A stretch of 64,000 nucleotides of DNA, from the NCBI RefSeq assembly GCF_007556815.1, contig NZ_CP041745.1, positions 1,713,001 through 1,777,000 of the forward strand. The letters run 5' to 3'. Positions 37,480 to 48,375 of the stretch are shown here, one piece after another; position 1 is the first letter of the stretch; every line of letters starts with the position of its first letter. Made by a program: the position numbers and the translations under genes. The DNA comes from Paraburkholderia megapolitana. Lineage in GTDB: Bacteria; Pseudomonadota; Gammaproteobacteria; Burkholderiales; Burkholderiaceae. The notes under the pieces are model-generated. The model did no database searches. It was not told where the DNA came from and saw nothing but the letters and a program-made list of their open reading frames with translations.

Positions 37480-40389
37480 ATGGCGAGTAACAACGTAGCC
37501 CAATTTGCCGCGGAACTGAAAATGCCTGCCGGCGTGCTGCTCGAGCAGCTGCAGGCGGCGGGCGTCACAAAAGCGAACGAAGACGACACCTTGTCCGAGA
37601 CGGACAAGGCGCGTCTGCTCGACCACTTGCGTAAGTCTCACGGCTCGACTGATGCAGACAAGCGCAAGATCACGCTGACGAAACGGCATACGTCGGAGAT
37701 CAAGCAGTCCGATTCGACGGGTAAGGCTCGCACCATTCAGGTCGAAGTGCGCAAGAAGCGCACCTTCGTCCGCCGCGATGAAGCGGCCGAGCAAGGAGCG
37801 GATGCATCGGTTCAGGTGGCTGAGGCCGACGAGGCAGAACTGCAGCGCCGCGAGGAAGAAGCGCGTCACGAAGCCGAGCTGCTCGAAAAGCAGGCGCTGG
37901 AGCTGAAGGAGCGCCAGGAACGCCTCGAGCGCGAAGAAGCCGAGCGTCGTGCCCGCGAAGAAGCGGCAGAAGCCGAACGTCGCCGTGCCGAAGAAGAAGC
38001 GGCCAAGAAGCGTTCGGCTGCCGATACCGCCGCTGCGCACGAAGTCGCGGCGCAGGCCGTCGTGGCCGAAACGCGCGAAGCTGAGCCTGCCGAGCAGGAA
38101 GACGAACAACGCGCCGCCGCTGAGCGTGCCGCACAGCGCGAAGCCGCGAAGAAGGCCGAAGACGCCGCACGCGAAGCTTCCGAAAAGACCCGCGCCGAGC
38201 AGCAGGAAGTGTCGCGTCGCCGTGCCGCGGCGGAAGCCGAAGCACGTGCGATTCGCGAAATGATGAGCACACCGCGCAAGGTGCCGGTGAAGGCGCCGGA
38301 ACCGGTCGCTGCGAAGCCGGTGGAGCCGCCGAAGGCTGCGGAAGCCAAGGGCACGCTGCACAAGCCGGCGCGTCCGCCGGGCGAGGACAAGCCGCGTCCG
38401 GTTGCGAAGAAAACGACTACGACGACCACGACGACGGCTGCACCGTCCACGACCGCTGGCGACAAGAAGAAGCCGGGCGGCAAGGGCGGCTGGCAGGACG
38501 ACGCAGCGAAGCGCCGCGGCATCAAGACGCGCGGCGATACGAGCGGCGGCGTCGATCGCGGCTGGCGCGGCGGCCCGAAGGGGCGCGGCAAGCATCAGGA
38601 CGCGAACACGACGTTCCAGGCGCCGGTCGAACCGATCGTCCGTGAAGTGCACGTGCCGGAAACCATCACGGTGGCCGATCTCGCGCACAAGATGGCCGTC
38701 AAGGCTTCGGAAGTCATCAAGGTGATGATGAAGCTCGGCCAGATGGTGACGATCAACCAGATGCTGGACCAGGAAACGGCGATGATCATCGTCGAGGAAC
38801 TGGGTCACCACGCGGTTGCCGCGAAGCTGGACGATCCGGAAGCGATGCTGGTCGAAGGTGAAACCACCGACGCCGAACTGCTGCCGCGTCCGCCGGTCGT
38901 GACCGTGATGGGCCACGTCGACCACGGCAAGACCTCGCTGCTCGACTACATCCGTCGTGCCAAGGTGGCCGCGGGCGAAGCGGGCGGGATTACGCAGCAC
39001 ATCGGCGCATATCACGTCGAAACGCCGCGCGGCGTCATTACGTTCCTCGATACGCCGGGCCACGAAGCGTTCACGGCCATGCGTGCCCGTGGTGCGAAGG
39101 CAACCGACATCGTGATTCTGGTGGTCGCCGCCGACGACGGCGTGATGCCGCAAACCAAGGAAGCGATTGCCCACGCGAAGGCTGGCGGCGTACCGCTCGT
39201 CGTCGCGATCAACAAGATCGACAAGCCGGATGCCAATACGGATCGCGTGAAGCAGGAACTCGTCGCGGAAGGCGTCGTGCCGGAAGAATACGGCGGCGAG
39301 TCGCCGTTCGTGCCGGTGTCGGCGAAAACCGGTGCGGGCATCGACGATCTGCTCGAACAGGTCCTGTTGCAGGCCGAAGTGCTGGAACTGAAGGCACCGA
39401 TCGATGCGCCGGCCAAGGGTCTCGTCATCGAAGCGAAGCTCGATAAGGGTAAGGGTCCGGTCGCTACGATCCTCGTTCAGTCGGGTACGCTGAACCGCGG
39501 CGACGTGGTGCTGGCAGGTAGCGCCTACGGCCGTGTGCGAGCCATGCTCGACGAAACCGGCAAGCCGACCAAGTCGGCGGGTCCGTCCATCCCTGTTGAA
39601 ATTCAGGGTCTGTCGGAAGTGCCGCAGGCGGGCGAAGAAGTCATCGTCATGCCGGACGACCGCAAGGCACGTGAAGTCGCACTGTTCCGTCAAGGCAAGT
39701 TCCGCGACGTCAAGCTGGCAAAGCAGCAAGCCGCGAAGCTCGAGAACATGCTGGAGCAGATGAGCGAAGGCGAAGTGCAGTACCTGCCGCTTATCGTCAA
39801 GGCCGACGTGCAGGGTTCGCAGGAAGCGCTCGTGCAATCGCTGCAAAAACTGTCTACCGACGAAGTACGCGTACAGATCGTGCACGGCGCGGTGGGCGGC
39901 ATCAGCGAAAACGACGTCAACCTCGCAACCGCTTCGAAGGCCGTCATCATCGGCTTCAACACCCGTGCGGATGCGCAGGCGCGCAAGCTGGCCGAAGCGA
40001 ACGGTATCGATATCCGCTACTACAACATCATCTATGACGCTGTGGATGAAGTGAAGGCGGCGATGTCGGGCATGCTCTCGCCGGAGAAGCGCGAAGTCGT
40101 CACCGGGATGGTCGAAGTGCGTCAGGTCTTCAAGGTACCGAAGATCGGCGCAGTGGCCGGTTGTATGGTCACGGACGGTTTCGTCAAGCGCACGTCGTCG
40201 GTACGCGTGCTGCGCGACAATGTCGTGATCCACACCGGCGAGCTCGATTCGCTGAAGCGCTTCAAGGACGACGTGAAGGAAGTGCGTCAGGGCTTCGAGT
40301 GCGGGATGTCGATCAAGAACTTCAACGACATCCAGGAAGGCGATCAGTTCGAAGTCTTCGAGGTCACCGAAGTCGCGCGTACGCTGTAA
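37480..40389 (+). CDS. infB: Translation initiation factor IF-2
   Basis: The 969-residue GTPase that brings fMet-tRNA to the 30S subunit. The first IF2_N domain is [21 protein letters not shown]; a long charged Ala/Glu/Arg helical linker runs to about residue 380; the second IF2_N is [25 protein letters not shown]. The G domain has [12 protein letters not shown] near 477, DTPGHEAF near 523 and NKIDKPD near 576. Domains II-IV follow, ending with the C-terminal fMet-tRNA-binding domain ([17 protein letters not shown]). Internal starts giving shorter IF-2 forms are known in enteric bacteria; none can be proved here. Confidence 0.97.
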   Translation: MASNNVAQFAAELKMPAGVLLEQLQAAGVTKANEDDTLSETDKARLLDHLRKSHGSTDADKRKITLTKRHTSEIKQSDSTGKARTIQVEVRKKRTFVRRDEAAEQGADASVQVAEADEAELQRREEEARHEAELLEKQALELKERQERLEREEAERRAREEAAEAERRRAEEEAAKKRSAADTAAAHEVAAQAVVAETREAEPAEQEDEQRAAAERAAQREAAKKAEDAAREASEKTRAEQQEVSRRRAAAEAEARAIREMMSTPRKVPVKAPEPVAAKPVEPPKAAEAKGTLHKPARPPGEDKPRPVAKKTTTTTTTTAAPSTTAGDKKKPGGKGGWQDDAAKRRGIKTRGDTSGGVDRGWRGGPKGRGKHQDANTTFQAPVEPIVREVHVPETITVADLAHKMAVKASEVIKVMMKLGQMVTINQMLDQETAMIIVEELGHHAVAAKLDDPEAMLVEGETTDAELLPRPPVVTVMGHVDHGKTSLLDYIRRAKVAAGEAGGITQHIGAYHVETPRGVITFLDTPGHEAFTAMRARGAKATDIVILVVAADDGVMPQTKEAIAHAKAGGVPLVVAINKIDKPDANTDRVKQELVAEGVVPEEYGGESPFVPVSAKTGAGIDDLLEQVLLQAEVLELKAPIDAPAKGLVIEAKLDKGKGPVATILVQSGTLNRGDVVLAGSAYGRVRAMLDETGKPTKSAGPSIPVEIQGLSEVPQAGEEVIVMPDDRKAREVALFRQGKFRDVKLAKQQAAKLENMLEQMSEGEVQYLPLIVKADVQGSQEALVQSLQKLSTDEVRVQIVHGAVGGISENDVNLATASKAVIIGFNTRADAQARKLAEANGIDIRYYNIIYDAVDEVKAAMSGMLSPEKREVVTGMVEVRQVFKVPKIGAVAGCMVTDGFVKRTSSVRVLRDNVVIHTGELDSLKRFKDDVKEVRQGFECGMSIKNFNDIQEGDQFEVFEVTEVARTL

Positions 40390-40407
40390 CGACTGCGCAA
40401 GACAGAC

Positions 40408-40450
40408 CGGGCGGAGCGGGCGCTTGCCCGGCTCCGCCCGTTTTGTTTTT
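40408..40450 (+). terminator. Intercistronic rho-independent terminator, infB-rbfA
   Basis: A stem of CGGGCGGAGC with GCTCCGCCCG, an inner GGGC/GCCC extension and the tail TTTTGTTTTT. It lies between infB and rbfA, which probably still belong to one operon, so it is likely a partial terminator or a 3'-end stabiliser. Confidence 0.8.
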
Positions 40451-40467
40451 GTGCCTACGGATTCACC

Positions 40468-40833
40468 ATGCCAAAAAAACGTTCTTCTCCTAATCGCAAC
40501 GTGCAGATCGCGGATCAGATCCAGCGCGATCTGTCCGAACTGATGCGCGAGGTCAAAGACCCGCGCATCGGCCTTGTCACGATCCAGAGCGTCGAGCTGA
40601 CGCCGGACTACGCGCACGCGAAGATCTTCTTCACGACGTTGACGGGCGACCCGCAGCAGACGCTGGAAGCGCTCAATCACGCTGCGGGCCATCTGCATAA
40701 CCAGTTGTTCAAGCGCCTGCACATTCACACCGTGCCGACGCTGCATTTCCACTACGACAAGACGGTCGAGCAGGCGGTGGAGATGTCGCGCCTGATCGAC
40801 CAGGCGAATGCTGACCGCGCGAAAGACGATTGA
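40468..40833 (+). CDS. rbfA: 30S ribosome-binding factor RbfA
   Basis: The 121-residue RbfA binds the 30S subunit near the 5' end of 16S rRNA during maturation and cold adaptation. The KH-type fold is recognisable: [43 protein letters not shown], and [25 protein letters not shown], including the interrupted KH signature of the family. The length is normal. It lies between infB and truB in the standard operon, after the intercistronic hairpin. Confidence 0.95.
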   Translation: MPKKRSSPNRNVQIADQIQRDLSELMREVKDPRIGLVTIQSVELTPDYAHAKIFFTTLTGDPQQTLEALNHAAGHLHNQLFKRLHIHTVPTLHFHYDKTVEQAVEMSRLIDQANADRAKDD

Positions 40834-40896
40834 GCAGATTGTTTCCCCTGAACTTCTGAACGACGGCCGCCCGGCGGCCGGATCTGGCTTCTCAAG

Positions 40897-41886
40897 ATGA
40901 ACGGACCTGAACGTGCTGGACGTGGACCTGAGCGTCCTCGCGTGCCGCGGCGTGTGCTCGACGGCGTGCTGCTGCTCGACAAGCCGCTCGGACTGTCGAG
41001 CAACGACGCGCTGATTCGCGCAAAGCGCCTCTATCTGGCGAAGAAGGCCGGTCACACCGGCACCCTCGACCCGCTCGCCTCGGGCCTGCTGCCGCTCTGC
41101 TTTGGCGAGGCCACGAAATTCTCCCAGGATCTGCTCGAAGCCGACAAGACCTATGAGGCGACGATGCGGCTCGGCATCCGCACGACCACGGGCGACGCGG
41201 AAGGTGAAACGCTGGAGACGCGCGACGTTGCGTGCGACGAACCGGCGGTACTCAAAGCACTGGCGGGTTTTCGCGGCGATATCGTGCAGGTGCCGCCGAT
41301 GTATTCGGCGCTCAAGCGCGACGGCAAACCGTTGTACGAATACGCGCGGGCGGGGCAGGTGGTCGAGCGCGAGGCGCGGCCGGTCACGATACACGCGCTT
41401 GAGCTGCTGGCGTGCGCGTTGCCCGACGTGACGTTTCGCGTGACCTGCAGCAAGGGCACTTACGTGCGTACGCTTGCCGAAGACATCGGCGAGTCGCTCG
41501 GCTGCGGCGCGCATCTGGTTGCGTTGCGGCGTACGGCGGTCGGTGCGCTGACGCTCGAACATGCGGTGACGCTCGACGCGTTGTCCGACGCTGACGCAAG
41601 CGCACGTGATGCGTGGCTGCAACCGGTCGATGCGCTGCTGTCGACGTTTCCCGCCGTTTACCTCGATGAAGAATCCGCGCGGCGCTTCCTGCATGGACAG
41701 CGCTTGCGGTTGAGCGAGTTACCGCAGGCCAGTAACACTGCTGTGGCGTCGTCGGAGTCTGCGTTGAATCTTCCTCCCGACCTTCCACGTGTGCGCGTCT
41801 ACACAGATGGCAAGCGACTACTCGGCGTCGCGAAGATGATCGATGGCGTGCTGGCGCCGGACCGGCTGGTCGTCACGGCGAGCTAA
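40897..41886 (+). CDS. truB: tRNA pseudouridine(55) synthase TruB
   Basis: The 329-residue TruB converts U55 in the T-loop of tRNAs to pseudouridine. The catalytic motif HTGTLDPLASGLLP has the nucleophilic Asp58, following VLLLDKPLGLSSND. The tRNA-binding SKGTYVRTLAEDIGESLGCGAHL is present, and a PUA-like C-terminal domain ends the protein (YTDGKRLLGVAKMIDGVLAPDRLV). It ends the rimP operon and is convergent with the efflux genes on the other strand. Confidence 0.96.
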   Translation: MNGPERAGRGPERPRVPRRVLDGVLLLDKPLGLSSNDALIRAKRLYLAKKAGHTGTLDPLASGLLPLCFGEATKFSQDLLEADKTYEATMRLGIRTTTGDAEGETLETRDVACDEPAVLKALAGFRGDIVQVPPMYSALKRDGKPLYEYARAGQVVEREARPVTIHALELLACALPDVTFRVTCSKGTYVRTLAEDIGESLGCGAHLVALRRTAVGALTLEHAVTLDALSDADASARDAWLQPVDALLSTFPAVYLDEESARRFLHGQRLRLSELPQASNTAVASSESALNLPPDLPRVRVYTDGKRLLGVAKMIDGVLAPDRLVVTAS

Positions 41887-41988
41887 GGCGACGGCGTGCT
41901 GCAGTTGATCGCGGCGCGCCGATGATCTCGAAAGCGTCCCGAATCGCCACCTTGTGCAAGGTATCCAGCACACCGCCGAGCCACTCGC

Positions 41989-43368
41989 TCAATCCACGCC
42001 CCCACCAAGCGCCTTGTACAGGTTCATCTGATTGTTGAGCCGGTTCAACTGATTCAGCGCGAGCGTGCTTTGCGCGTCGCGCAAACGCTGCTGCTGGTCG
42101 AGCCACGGCTGCACACCGGTCGCACCTGCCTTGAAGCGCGAACGCGCCAGCGTTTCCGCCCGCTGCGCCTGTGCGAGCGACAGCGTTCGCTGTTCCGCCT
42201 CCTGATCGAGCTGCACACGCTTCGATAACGCATTCTCCACTTCGCTCAACGCGCCATAGAGCTTCTGACGGAAGTTGACGACCGCTTCCTCGTACTGCGT
42301 TTTCGACACCTTGATCTGCAACTGCATCGTGTTCCACTGGATGAACGGCAGCGTAAGGCCGAGGCCGAGTGTGGCGACCGGATTCTGCAGCACGCGCTCG
42401 AGGCTTGCACTCGACGTGCCGAGCGAGCCGGTCAACGAAAACGTCGGATAGAAACTGGTCCGTGTGATCTCGACATTCGCGAGCGACTCGCGCAGCCGGA
42501 ACTCGCTGGCACGCAGGTCCGGCCGGCGGCCGAGCACGTCGGCGGGCAGGCCGGCCTGTACACCAGGCAACGGCTGGTCGGGTAGCGCATTCGGTTCTGC
42601 GGCGACGCTCTGCGGCGGGCGGTCAAAGAGGATGGCTAGCGCATTGCGGCTCTCGGTGCGCTGCTGGATCAATTGAGTTTGCGCGGCGCGCTGTGCCGAC
42701 AGATTCTGTTCTGCCTGCGCGACGTCGAGCCCCGACACCGCACCCGCGGCGTAGCGCGACCGGACGAGCGCGAGCGTCTGCTCCGCATACGCGATGTTGG
42801 CATCGCCGAGCGCGATCTGCTGGTTCAGATAACCGGTCTGCCAGTAGAGCGACGCCGTCGTGCCGATCAGCGTCAACCGGACCGCTTCGCGATCGGCAAC
42901 GGTTGCTTCCACCTCCCAGCGCGCGACACTGCGCTGCGCCGCGAGCTTGCCCCATAGATCGAGCTCGTAACTGAGCGAGCCGGTCAGGTTGCTCGCCCGG
43001 TTTCCCTGATGAGTATCGAGCGTGCGCGAGACGTTACCGTTCGCGCCGAGCGTGACGTTGGGCGTGAGATTCGTATCGCTCAGTCCGGCCTGAAGCCGCG
43101 CGCGATACACGCGAATCGCCGCTGCGGCGAGATCGTTGTTGGTCTTCAGCGCATTCTCGATCAACTCGTCGAGTACCGGATCGCCGAAGCTGTGCCACCA
43201 GAGCGCAGGCGCCGATGCAGCCGCGGAGGAAACGGGCGAGTTCCAGTGCGCGGGCATGTCGACAGGCGGCAGCGCCTGGCCACGCGTGTTTGCGCAACCG
43301 GATAGCACGGCCACCGCGCAGGCGAGCGCGAGGGTGGTGCGCTGAAAATGGATTGTCGGGATCGTCAT
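41989..43368 (-). CDS. Outer membrane efflux lipoprotein (NodT family) of the MacAB operon
   Basis: A 459-residue TolC-like outer membrane factor. It has a lipoprotein signal peptide with lipobox LSGC, so the mature protein starts at the lipid-modified Cys. Two outer membrane efflux protein repeats follow: a Q/A-rich coiled-coil with LRLTLIGTTASLYWQTGYLNQQIALG, then GLPADVLGRRPDLRASEFRLRESLANVEITRTSFYPTFSLTGSLG. The start at 43368 has GAGGGG seven bases upstream. It is the last gene of macA-macB-outer membrane factor, giving the operon its own channel instead of a shared TolC. Confidence 0.9.
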   Translation of the reverse strand: MTIPTIHFQRTTLALACAVAVLSGCANTRGQALPPVDMPAHWNSPVSSAAASAPALWWHSFGDPVLDELIENALKTNNDLAAAAIRVYRARLQAGLSDTNLTPNVTLGANGNVSRTLDTHQGNRASNLTGSLSYELDLWGKLAAQRSVARWEVEATVADREAVRLTLIGTTASLYWQTGYLNQQIALGDANIAYAEQTLALVRSRYAAGAVSGLDVAQAEQNLSAQRAAQTQLIQQRTESRNALAILFDRPPQSVAAEPNALPDQPLPGVQAGLPADVLGRRPDLRASEFRLRESLANVEITRTSFYPTFSLTGSLGTSSASLERVLQNPVATLGLGLTLPFIQWNTMQLQIKVSKTQYEEAVVNFRQKLYGALSEVENALSKRVQLDQEAEQRTLSLAQAQRAETLARSRFKAGATGVQPWLDQQQRLRDAQSTLALNQLNRLNNQMNLYKALGGGVD

Positions 43369-43378
43369 GCGAAACCCC

Positions 43379-45340
43379 TCAATCGCGCGCAAGCGCATCG
43401 ATCGGATCGAGGCGCGACGCGTTGCGCGCCGGCATGAAGCCGAACACGACGCCGATCAGCGTCGAGCACAGGAAAGCGGAGACGATCGACGTGGCGGAGA
43501 AAACCATTTTCCATTGACTGACAAAGAGAGAGAACAGGAAGCTCATGCCGAACGACAGCACGATGCCGATCGCGCCGCCCATCAGGCAGACCAGCACGGC
43601 TTCAACGAGGAACTGCTGCATGATGTCGGTCTGGCGCGCGCCCACCGCCATACGGATGCCGATCTCGCGGGTGCGCTCGGTGACCGACACGAGCATGATG
43701 TTCATCACACCGATCCCACCCACCACCAGCGAGATCACCGCAATCAGCGATAGCAGCAGCGTGAGCGACTGGCCGGTTTTCGCGACCGTCTTCACGACGC
43801 TGTCCATGTTGTAGGTGAAGAAATCCTGGCGGCCGTGGCGTTGTTTCAGCAGCTTCGTGAGGCTTTGTTCGGCCGCATTACTCGGCTGGCCATCGCGCAC
43901 CCGCACGGTGATGCTGTCGAGATACTGCTGGCCGAACAGCCGTCCGCTCGCGGTGGTGTAGGGCACCCAGACGTTGAGGCTCTTCACGTCGCCGAACGCG
44001 CTCTTCTTTTCTGCGGCGATGCCGATCACGACACACGGCAGGTTGTCGATCAGGATCACTTCGCCGAGCGGGCTCGGGTTCTTGCCGAACAGCTTGCGCC
44101 GCGTGTTCTGATCGATCACGGCCACCTGAGCCTGACGGCGTACCTCGTCGGGCCCGAAGCCGATGCCTTGCGCCATCTTCATGCCGCGCACCTGGAAGAA
44201 GCTCGCACCGACACCGCTGATCAGCGCATTGACGTCGACGTTACGGTGGCGCAGCAGCAGGCTGCGCGAGGTCTCGGGCGTCGCGCTGTCGATGTAATGC
44301 TGTTCGCCGAGGGCGGCGACGTCGGCGGGCACGAGCGTCTGGATCGAGCTTGCGTTGGTATCGCCCCAGTCTTTGCCCGGATAGATGTTGATCGTGTTGG
44401 TGCCGATGGCGCCGATCTCGTCGAGCATGTAGCGCTTGGCCCCTTCGCCGATCGCGACGATCGACACCACCGACGTGATACCGATGATGATGCCGAGCAT
44501 CGTCAGCAGCGTGCGCAACCGGTGCGAGACCAGCGCGATCCACGCCATCTTGAACGCTTCGGTGAAGCGACCGAAGCCTGCCGATAGTCGGCGCACGTGG
44601 CGCGCTGCGGTGCCCGTTCCGGCATCGTCGGGTCCATCGTTCTCCACGGCGCGCACGTTGCGGCGATCGCGAACGATTTCGCCGTCGCTGATCTCGATGA
44701 TGCGCCGCGCGTGCGCAGCCACGCTTTCGTCGTGCGTGACGATGATGATGGTATGACCGAGCGCGTTCAGTTCGCGCAGGATGCGGATCACGTCCTGACC
44801 GCTCTTCGTATCGAGCGCGCCTGTTGGTTCGTCGGCAAGGATCACTTCGCCGCCGTTCGTCAACGCACGGGCGATACTCACGCGTTGCTGCTGGCCGCCC
44901 GATAACTGGCTCGGCCGATGTTCGGCGCGCTCGGCAAGCCCGAGACGCGCGAGCAGGTGCGCCGCTCGTTCGCGCCGCTCGGCATGCGTGCTGCCGGCGT
45001 AGACGGCGGGCATTTCGACATTGCCCGCGGCGGTGAGGTGCGGCAGCAGGTGGTAGCGCTGGAAGATGAAGCCGAAGTGCTCGCGACGCAGCTGCGCGAG
45101 TTCGTCACCGGTCAACTCGCCGGTTTCGCGTCCGCCGACCCGGTAGCTGCCTTCGCTCGGATGATCGAGGCAGCCGAGGATGTTCATCAGCGTCGACTTT
45201 CCCGAGCCCGATGCGCCGATGATGGCGACGATCTCACCTGCCTCGATGGAGAGGTTGACGTCCTTCAGCACCACGACGTCCTTGTCGCCCGCGGGGAATC
45301 GACGCGTGACGTTGGTCAGTTGCAGCAACGGTTGCGGCAT
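43379..45340 (-). CDS. macB: MacB-type ABC transporter (ATPase and permease fused)
   Basis: A 653-residue MacB that powers export of macrolides, siderophores or envelope lipids/peptides from the periplasm. The N-terminal ATPase has Walker [10 protein letters not shown] (near 41-49), signature [15 protein letters not shown] and [12 protein letters not shown]. The first membrane helix ([27 protein letters not shown]) follows at about residue 275, then the large periplasmic domain and three C-terminal FtsX-type helices ending [16 protein letters not shown]. It is 10 bases upstream of the outer membrane gene and 2 bases after macA on the minus strand. Confidence 0.95.
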   Translation of the reverse strand: MPQPLLQLTNVTRRFPAGDKDVVVLKDVNLSIEAGEIVAIIGASGSGKSTLMNILGCLDHPSEGSYRVGGRETGELTGDELAQLRREHFGFIFQRYHLLPHLTAAGNVEMPAVYAGSTHAERRERAAHLLARLGLAERAEHRPSQLSGGQQQRVSIARALTNGGEVILADEPTGALDTKSGQDVIRILRELNALGHTIIIVTHDESVAAHARRIIEISDGEIVRDRRNVRAVENDGPDDAGTGTAARHVRRLSAGFGRFTEAFKMAWIALVSHRLRTLLTMLGIIIGITSVVSIVAIGEGAKRYMLDEIGAIGTNTINIYPGKDWGDTNASSIQTLVPADVAALGEQHYIDSATPETSRSLLLRHRNVDVNALISGVGASFFQVRGMKMAQGIGFGPDEVRRQAQVAVIDQNTRRKLFGKNPSPLGEVILIDNLPCVVIGIAAEKKSAFGDVKSLNVWVPYTTASGRLFGQQYLDSITVRVRDGQPSNAAEQSLTKLLKQRHGRQDFFTYNMDSVVKTVAKTGQSLTLLLSLIAVISLVVGGIGVMNIMLVSVTERTREIGIRMAVGARQTDIMQQFLVEAVLVCLMGGAIGIVLSFGMSFLFSLFVSQWKMVFSATSIVSAFLCSTLIGVVFGFMPARNASRLDPIDALARD

Positions 45341-45342
45341 CG

Positions 45343-46548
45343 TCAGTTCACCACGTCGGATGCCGTGGCTCCGGCACCGGCCCCGGCCATATCGGAGCCT
45401 TCACCGATGATCACACGCTCGCCTTCCTTGAGACCCGACAGCACTTCCACGTTGACGTTGTTGTTGATGCCGGTGCGTACCTTGCGGGTGTCGACCTGGT
45501 TGTCGCGGTCGAGGACCCGCACCGGGTAGGTGCCGTCCTTGTTCTTGTCGCCGAGTGCGGCAACCGGGATGTTGAGCGCGTTGGATGCGGTGCCGAGCAG
45601 CACGTTGACCTGCGCCGTCATCGAGATGCGCAGCAGGTGGCCAGGATTGGGCACTTCGAACAGCGCGTTATAGAACACCGCCGCGTTCGGTTTCGACGAG
45701 CCGCCGCCTATGCCGCCCAGACTGCTTTGCGAGTCGGCGAAGTTTTGTGGTGCAGGCTCGACCGCGCGCAGCTTGCCGTAATAGCGCTTGTCAGCCTCGC
45801 CGAGGATGGTGAAGTACGCGGTCTGGCCAGGATGGATGCGGATCACGTCCGCTTCCGATACCTGTGCCTTTACCGTCATCGTGTCGAGGTCGGCGAGCTT
45901 GAGGATCACGGGCGCCTGTTGTTGAGCGATCACCGTCTGGCCTTCCTGCGTCACGATCGCGACCACTTCGCCGTCCATCGGCGCGACGATCCGCGTATAG
46001 CCGAGGTTCGCCTGAGCGGTCTCGATCTGGATGCGGGCGGCGCGGATCTGCGCATCGAACGACGCGATGCTTGCACGCTGTACGCCGAGATTGGCCTGCG
46101 CGGTTTCGTAGTCCTGCCGCGAGGTGGAGTCGTCGGGCAGCATCTGCTGCTGGCGCTTGAACGCGAGTTCCGCCTGGACCAGTTGGGCCGCTGCCGAGCG
46201 TTTCTGCGCGACCAGATTCTGTTCATTGGCCTCGGCCTGACGCAGCGCGTTCTCCGAGATGACGGGGTCGATCTCGGCGAGCCACTGGTTCTTCGTCACC
46301 TTGTCGCCGAGCTTGACCTTGAGCGACTTCAATTGCCCCGATACCTGCGCACCGACATCCACTTGCCTGAACGCCTGCAACGTGCCGGTGGCGATCACGG
46401 CGTTCTCCAGATTCGTGCGGCCGACCTTTGCGGTGAGGTATTGCGGACCCTTGTCCCCGGCGAAGAAATGCAGGCAAAGCCCGGCAATCAGGATCAGCGC
46501 GGCAATACCGGCCACGACGCCGATCCAGCGGCGTTGGTTCTTTTTCAT
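45343..46548 (-). CDS. macA: MacA-type periplasmic adaptor protein
   Basis: A 401-residue membrane fusion protein, inner-membrane anchored by residues 8-27 (IGVVAGIAALILIAGLCLHF). It links MacB to the outer membrane channel. The lipoyl-like halves (NAVIATGTLQAFRQVDVGAQVSGQLKSLKVKLGDKV and GYTRIVAPMDGEVVAIVTQEGQTV) flank a coiled-coil hairpin; beta-barrel and membrane-proximal domains follow (VKAQVSEADVIRIHPGQTAYFTILGE). The start at 46548 (MKKNQRRW) is taken because the open upstream extension is not family-like, though no clear ribosome binding site is visible. First gene of the operon. Confidence 0.93.
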   Translation of the reverse strand: MKKNQRRWIGVVAGIAALILIAGLCLHFFAGDKGPQYLTAKVGRTNLENAVIATGTLQAFRQVDVGAQVSGQLKSLKVKLGDKVTKNQWLAEIDPVISENALRQAEANEQNLVAQKRSAAAQLVQAELAFKRQQQMLPDDSTSRQDYETAQANLGVQRASIASFDAQIRAARIQIETAQANLGYTRIVAPMDGEVVAIVTQEGQTVIAQQQAPVILKLADLDTMTVKAQVSEADVIRIHPGQTAYFTILGEADKRYYGKLRAVEPAPQNFADSQSSLGGIGGGSSKPNAAVFYNALFEVPNPGHLLRISMTAQVNVLLGTASNALNIPVAALGDKNKDGTYPVRVLDRDNQVDTRKVRTGINNNVNVEVLSGLKEGERVIIGEGSDMAGAGAGATASDVVN

Positions 46549-46724
46549 GGGAGAGCGGGTGGAAGGTCGTAAGGTAATTGCAAACGGCCTATTGGAATAC
46601 GAACTGACCCGGCAGTTCAACGGGACATACAAAACTCATCAATTCTTAGACACTTCTTCACAACTTGACCGGAGTCGGGCGTGAGTTCGACGGCCACTCG
46701 CAACAACAGATCGAGAAATGAAAA

Positions 46725-46749
46725 CGGCCGCTGCAGGAGCGAGCGGCCG
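46725..46749 (-). terminator. Terminator of the marR-emrAB operon
   Basis: CGGCCGCT and AGCGGCCG with a 9-base loop. Read on the minus strand it is followed by TTTT and lies just beyond the emrB stop. It separates the emr operon from macA. Confidence 0.7.
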
Positions 46750-46782
46750 ATTGATTGACTGGTCTTGCGTTTCAGCTACGCA

Positions 46783-48348
46783 TCAATGCGCCGCCGATGC
46801 CGCCGCCCCGGCATCACCGCCGCCCGAGCGATCAGGTCGCGTGATCCAGATCAATCCGACCAGCGCGACAAAAATGCCGGCCGAGATATAGAAGATATCG
46901 TTCACGCCGAGCTGTGCAGCCTGTTGCGTCACCATCGAGTTGAACAGTCCATGCGCCTGTTGCTGGCTCAAGCCCGCGTTTTGCATCTGCTGCATCGATT
47001 GGGCGAAGACAGGGTTGTACCGGGACGCCTGTTCGGTCAGTTGCGCGTGATGCAGGACGGTGCGGTGATCCCATGCGGTTTGAAAGATCGATGTGCCGAT
47101 ACCGCCGCACATGATCCGCACGAAGTTCGATAGCCCCGATGCCGCAGGAATCCGGTTGCCGGGCAGCCCCGACAAAGTGATCGACACGAGCGGAATGAAG
47201 AAGCCGGCCATGCCGATGCCCTGGATCAACGTAGGCAGCAACAGCGAAAACTCGTCGACGCCGGTCGTATAGCGCGAGCGCATCCAGAAGATCAGCGCGA
47301 AGATCAGGAACGACGCCGTGGCGATATAGCGCGGATCGGTGCGGGGCAGGATCTTGCCGGTGAGCGGCGAGAGTATGACCGCGAAGATGCCGACGGGCGC
47401 CATCACGAGGCCCGCATCGGTGGCGGTGTAGCCGATATCGGTTTGCAGCCATAGCGGCAGCAGCACGAGATTGCCGAAGTACAGCCCGTAGCCGATCGAC
47501 AGTGCGACCGTACCACCCGTGAAATTACGCAGCTTGAACAGCGACAGGTCGACGACCGGATGTTCCGCGGTCAGCTCCCAGGCGATGAAGAACGCGAGCG
47601 CGATCACGGCTGTGAGCGCGAGCACGACGACGGTCGTCGACGAGAACCAGTCGAGGTCCTTGCCTTTGTCGAGCATGACCTGCAACGAGCCGACCCAGAT
47701 GATCAGCAGCGAGAGACCGACACCGTCGATCGGCGCCTTCTTCACGACCGAGTCGCGGTTACGGAAGATCATCCACGTCGCAAGCGCGGCGACTGCGCCG
47801 ACCGGGATGTTCACGTAGAAGATCCACGGCCACGAGATGTTGTCCGAGATCCAGCCGCCCAGAATCGGCCCTGCGACCGGCGCGATCAGCGTGGTCATCG
47901 CCCACATCGAGAGCGCCATCGGCGCCTTGGCGCGCGGATAACTTGCGAGCAGCAGCGTTTGCGACAGCGGGATCATCGGGCCGGCTACCGCGCCTTGCAG
48001 CACGCGCGACGCGAGCAGAAAGGGCAGGGTGGGCGCGAGGCCGCACATCCACGACGAGATCACGAACAGCACGATCGACGCCATGAAGAGACGCACCTGG
48101 CCGATGCGATCGGTGAGCCAGCCAGTGAGCGGCACCGAGATCGCGTTGGCTACCGCGAACGAGGTGATCACCCACGTGCCCTGATCCGACGACACGCCGA
48201 GGTCACCGGAGATAGACGGGATCGATACGTTCGCGATCGACGTATCGAGCACGTTCATGAAAACGGCGAGCGACACCGCGATGGTGCCGATCACCAGTTG
48301 CGCACCCTCTAGCGGCGGATGAGGGACTTGCGCCTGAGCTTGAGCCAT
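46783..48348 (-). CDS. emrB: EmrB/QacA-family (DHA2) MFS drug efflux transporter
   Basis: A 521-residue, 14-helix MFS drug:H+ antiporter. The N-terminal signature includes MNVLDTSIANVSIPSISGDLG and VPLTGWLTDRIGQVRLF (motif A). LLASRVLQGAVAGPMIPLSQTLLLASYP and GPILGGWISDNISWPWIFYVNIPVG are motifs B and C of the family. It exports hydrophobic toxins through EmrA and the upstream-encoded outer membrane channel, as a tripartite pump. It is last in the order marR - outer membrane factor - emrA - emrB. Confidence 0.94.
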   Translation of the reverse strand: MAQAQAQVPHPPLEGAQLVIGTIAVSLAVFMNVLDTSIANVSIPSISGDLGVSSDQGTWVITSFAVANAISVPLTGWLTDRIGQVRLFMASIVLFVISSWMCGLAPTLPFLLASRVLQGAVAGPMIPLSQTLLLASYPRAKAPMALSMWAMTTLIAPVAGPILGGWISDNISWPWIFYVNIPVGAVAALATWMIFRNRDSVVKKAPIDGVGLSLLIIWVGSLQVMLDKGKDLDWFSSTTVVVLALTAVIALAFFIAWELTAEHPVVDLSLFKLRNFTGGTVALSIGYGLYFGNLVLLPLWLQTDIGYTATDAGLVMAPVGIFAVILSPLTGKILPRTDPRYIATASFLIFALIFWMRSRYTTGVDEFSLLLPTLIQGIGMAGFFIPLVSITLSGLPGNRIPAASGLSNFVRIMCGGIGTSIFQTAWDHRTVLHHAQLTEQASRYNPVFAQSMQQMQNAGLSQQQAHGLFNSMVTQQAAQLGVNDIFYISAGIFVALVGLIWITRPDRSGGGDAGAAASAAH

Positions 48349-48375
48349 TCGAAAAACCTTGCGTTGATGCGCCGC

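Noticed and set aside
37441..41694. A 1417-codon open frame on the minus strand opposite infB, rbfA and truB
   Set aside because: It is a mirror of the strongly biased codons of the real plus-strand genes, is rich in Arg and His, and matches no family; infB, rbfA and truB are certain.
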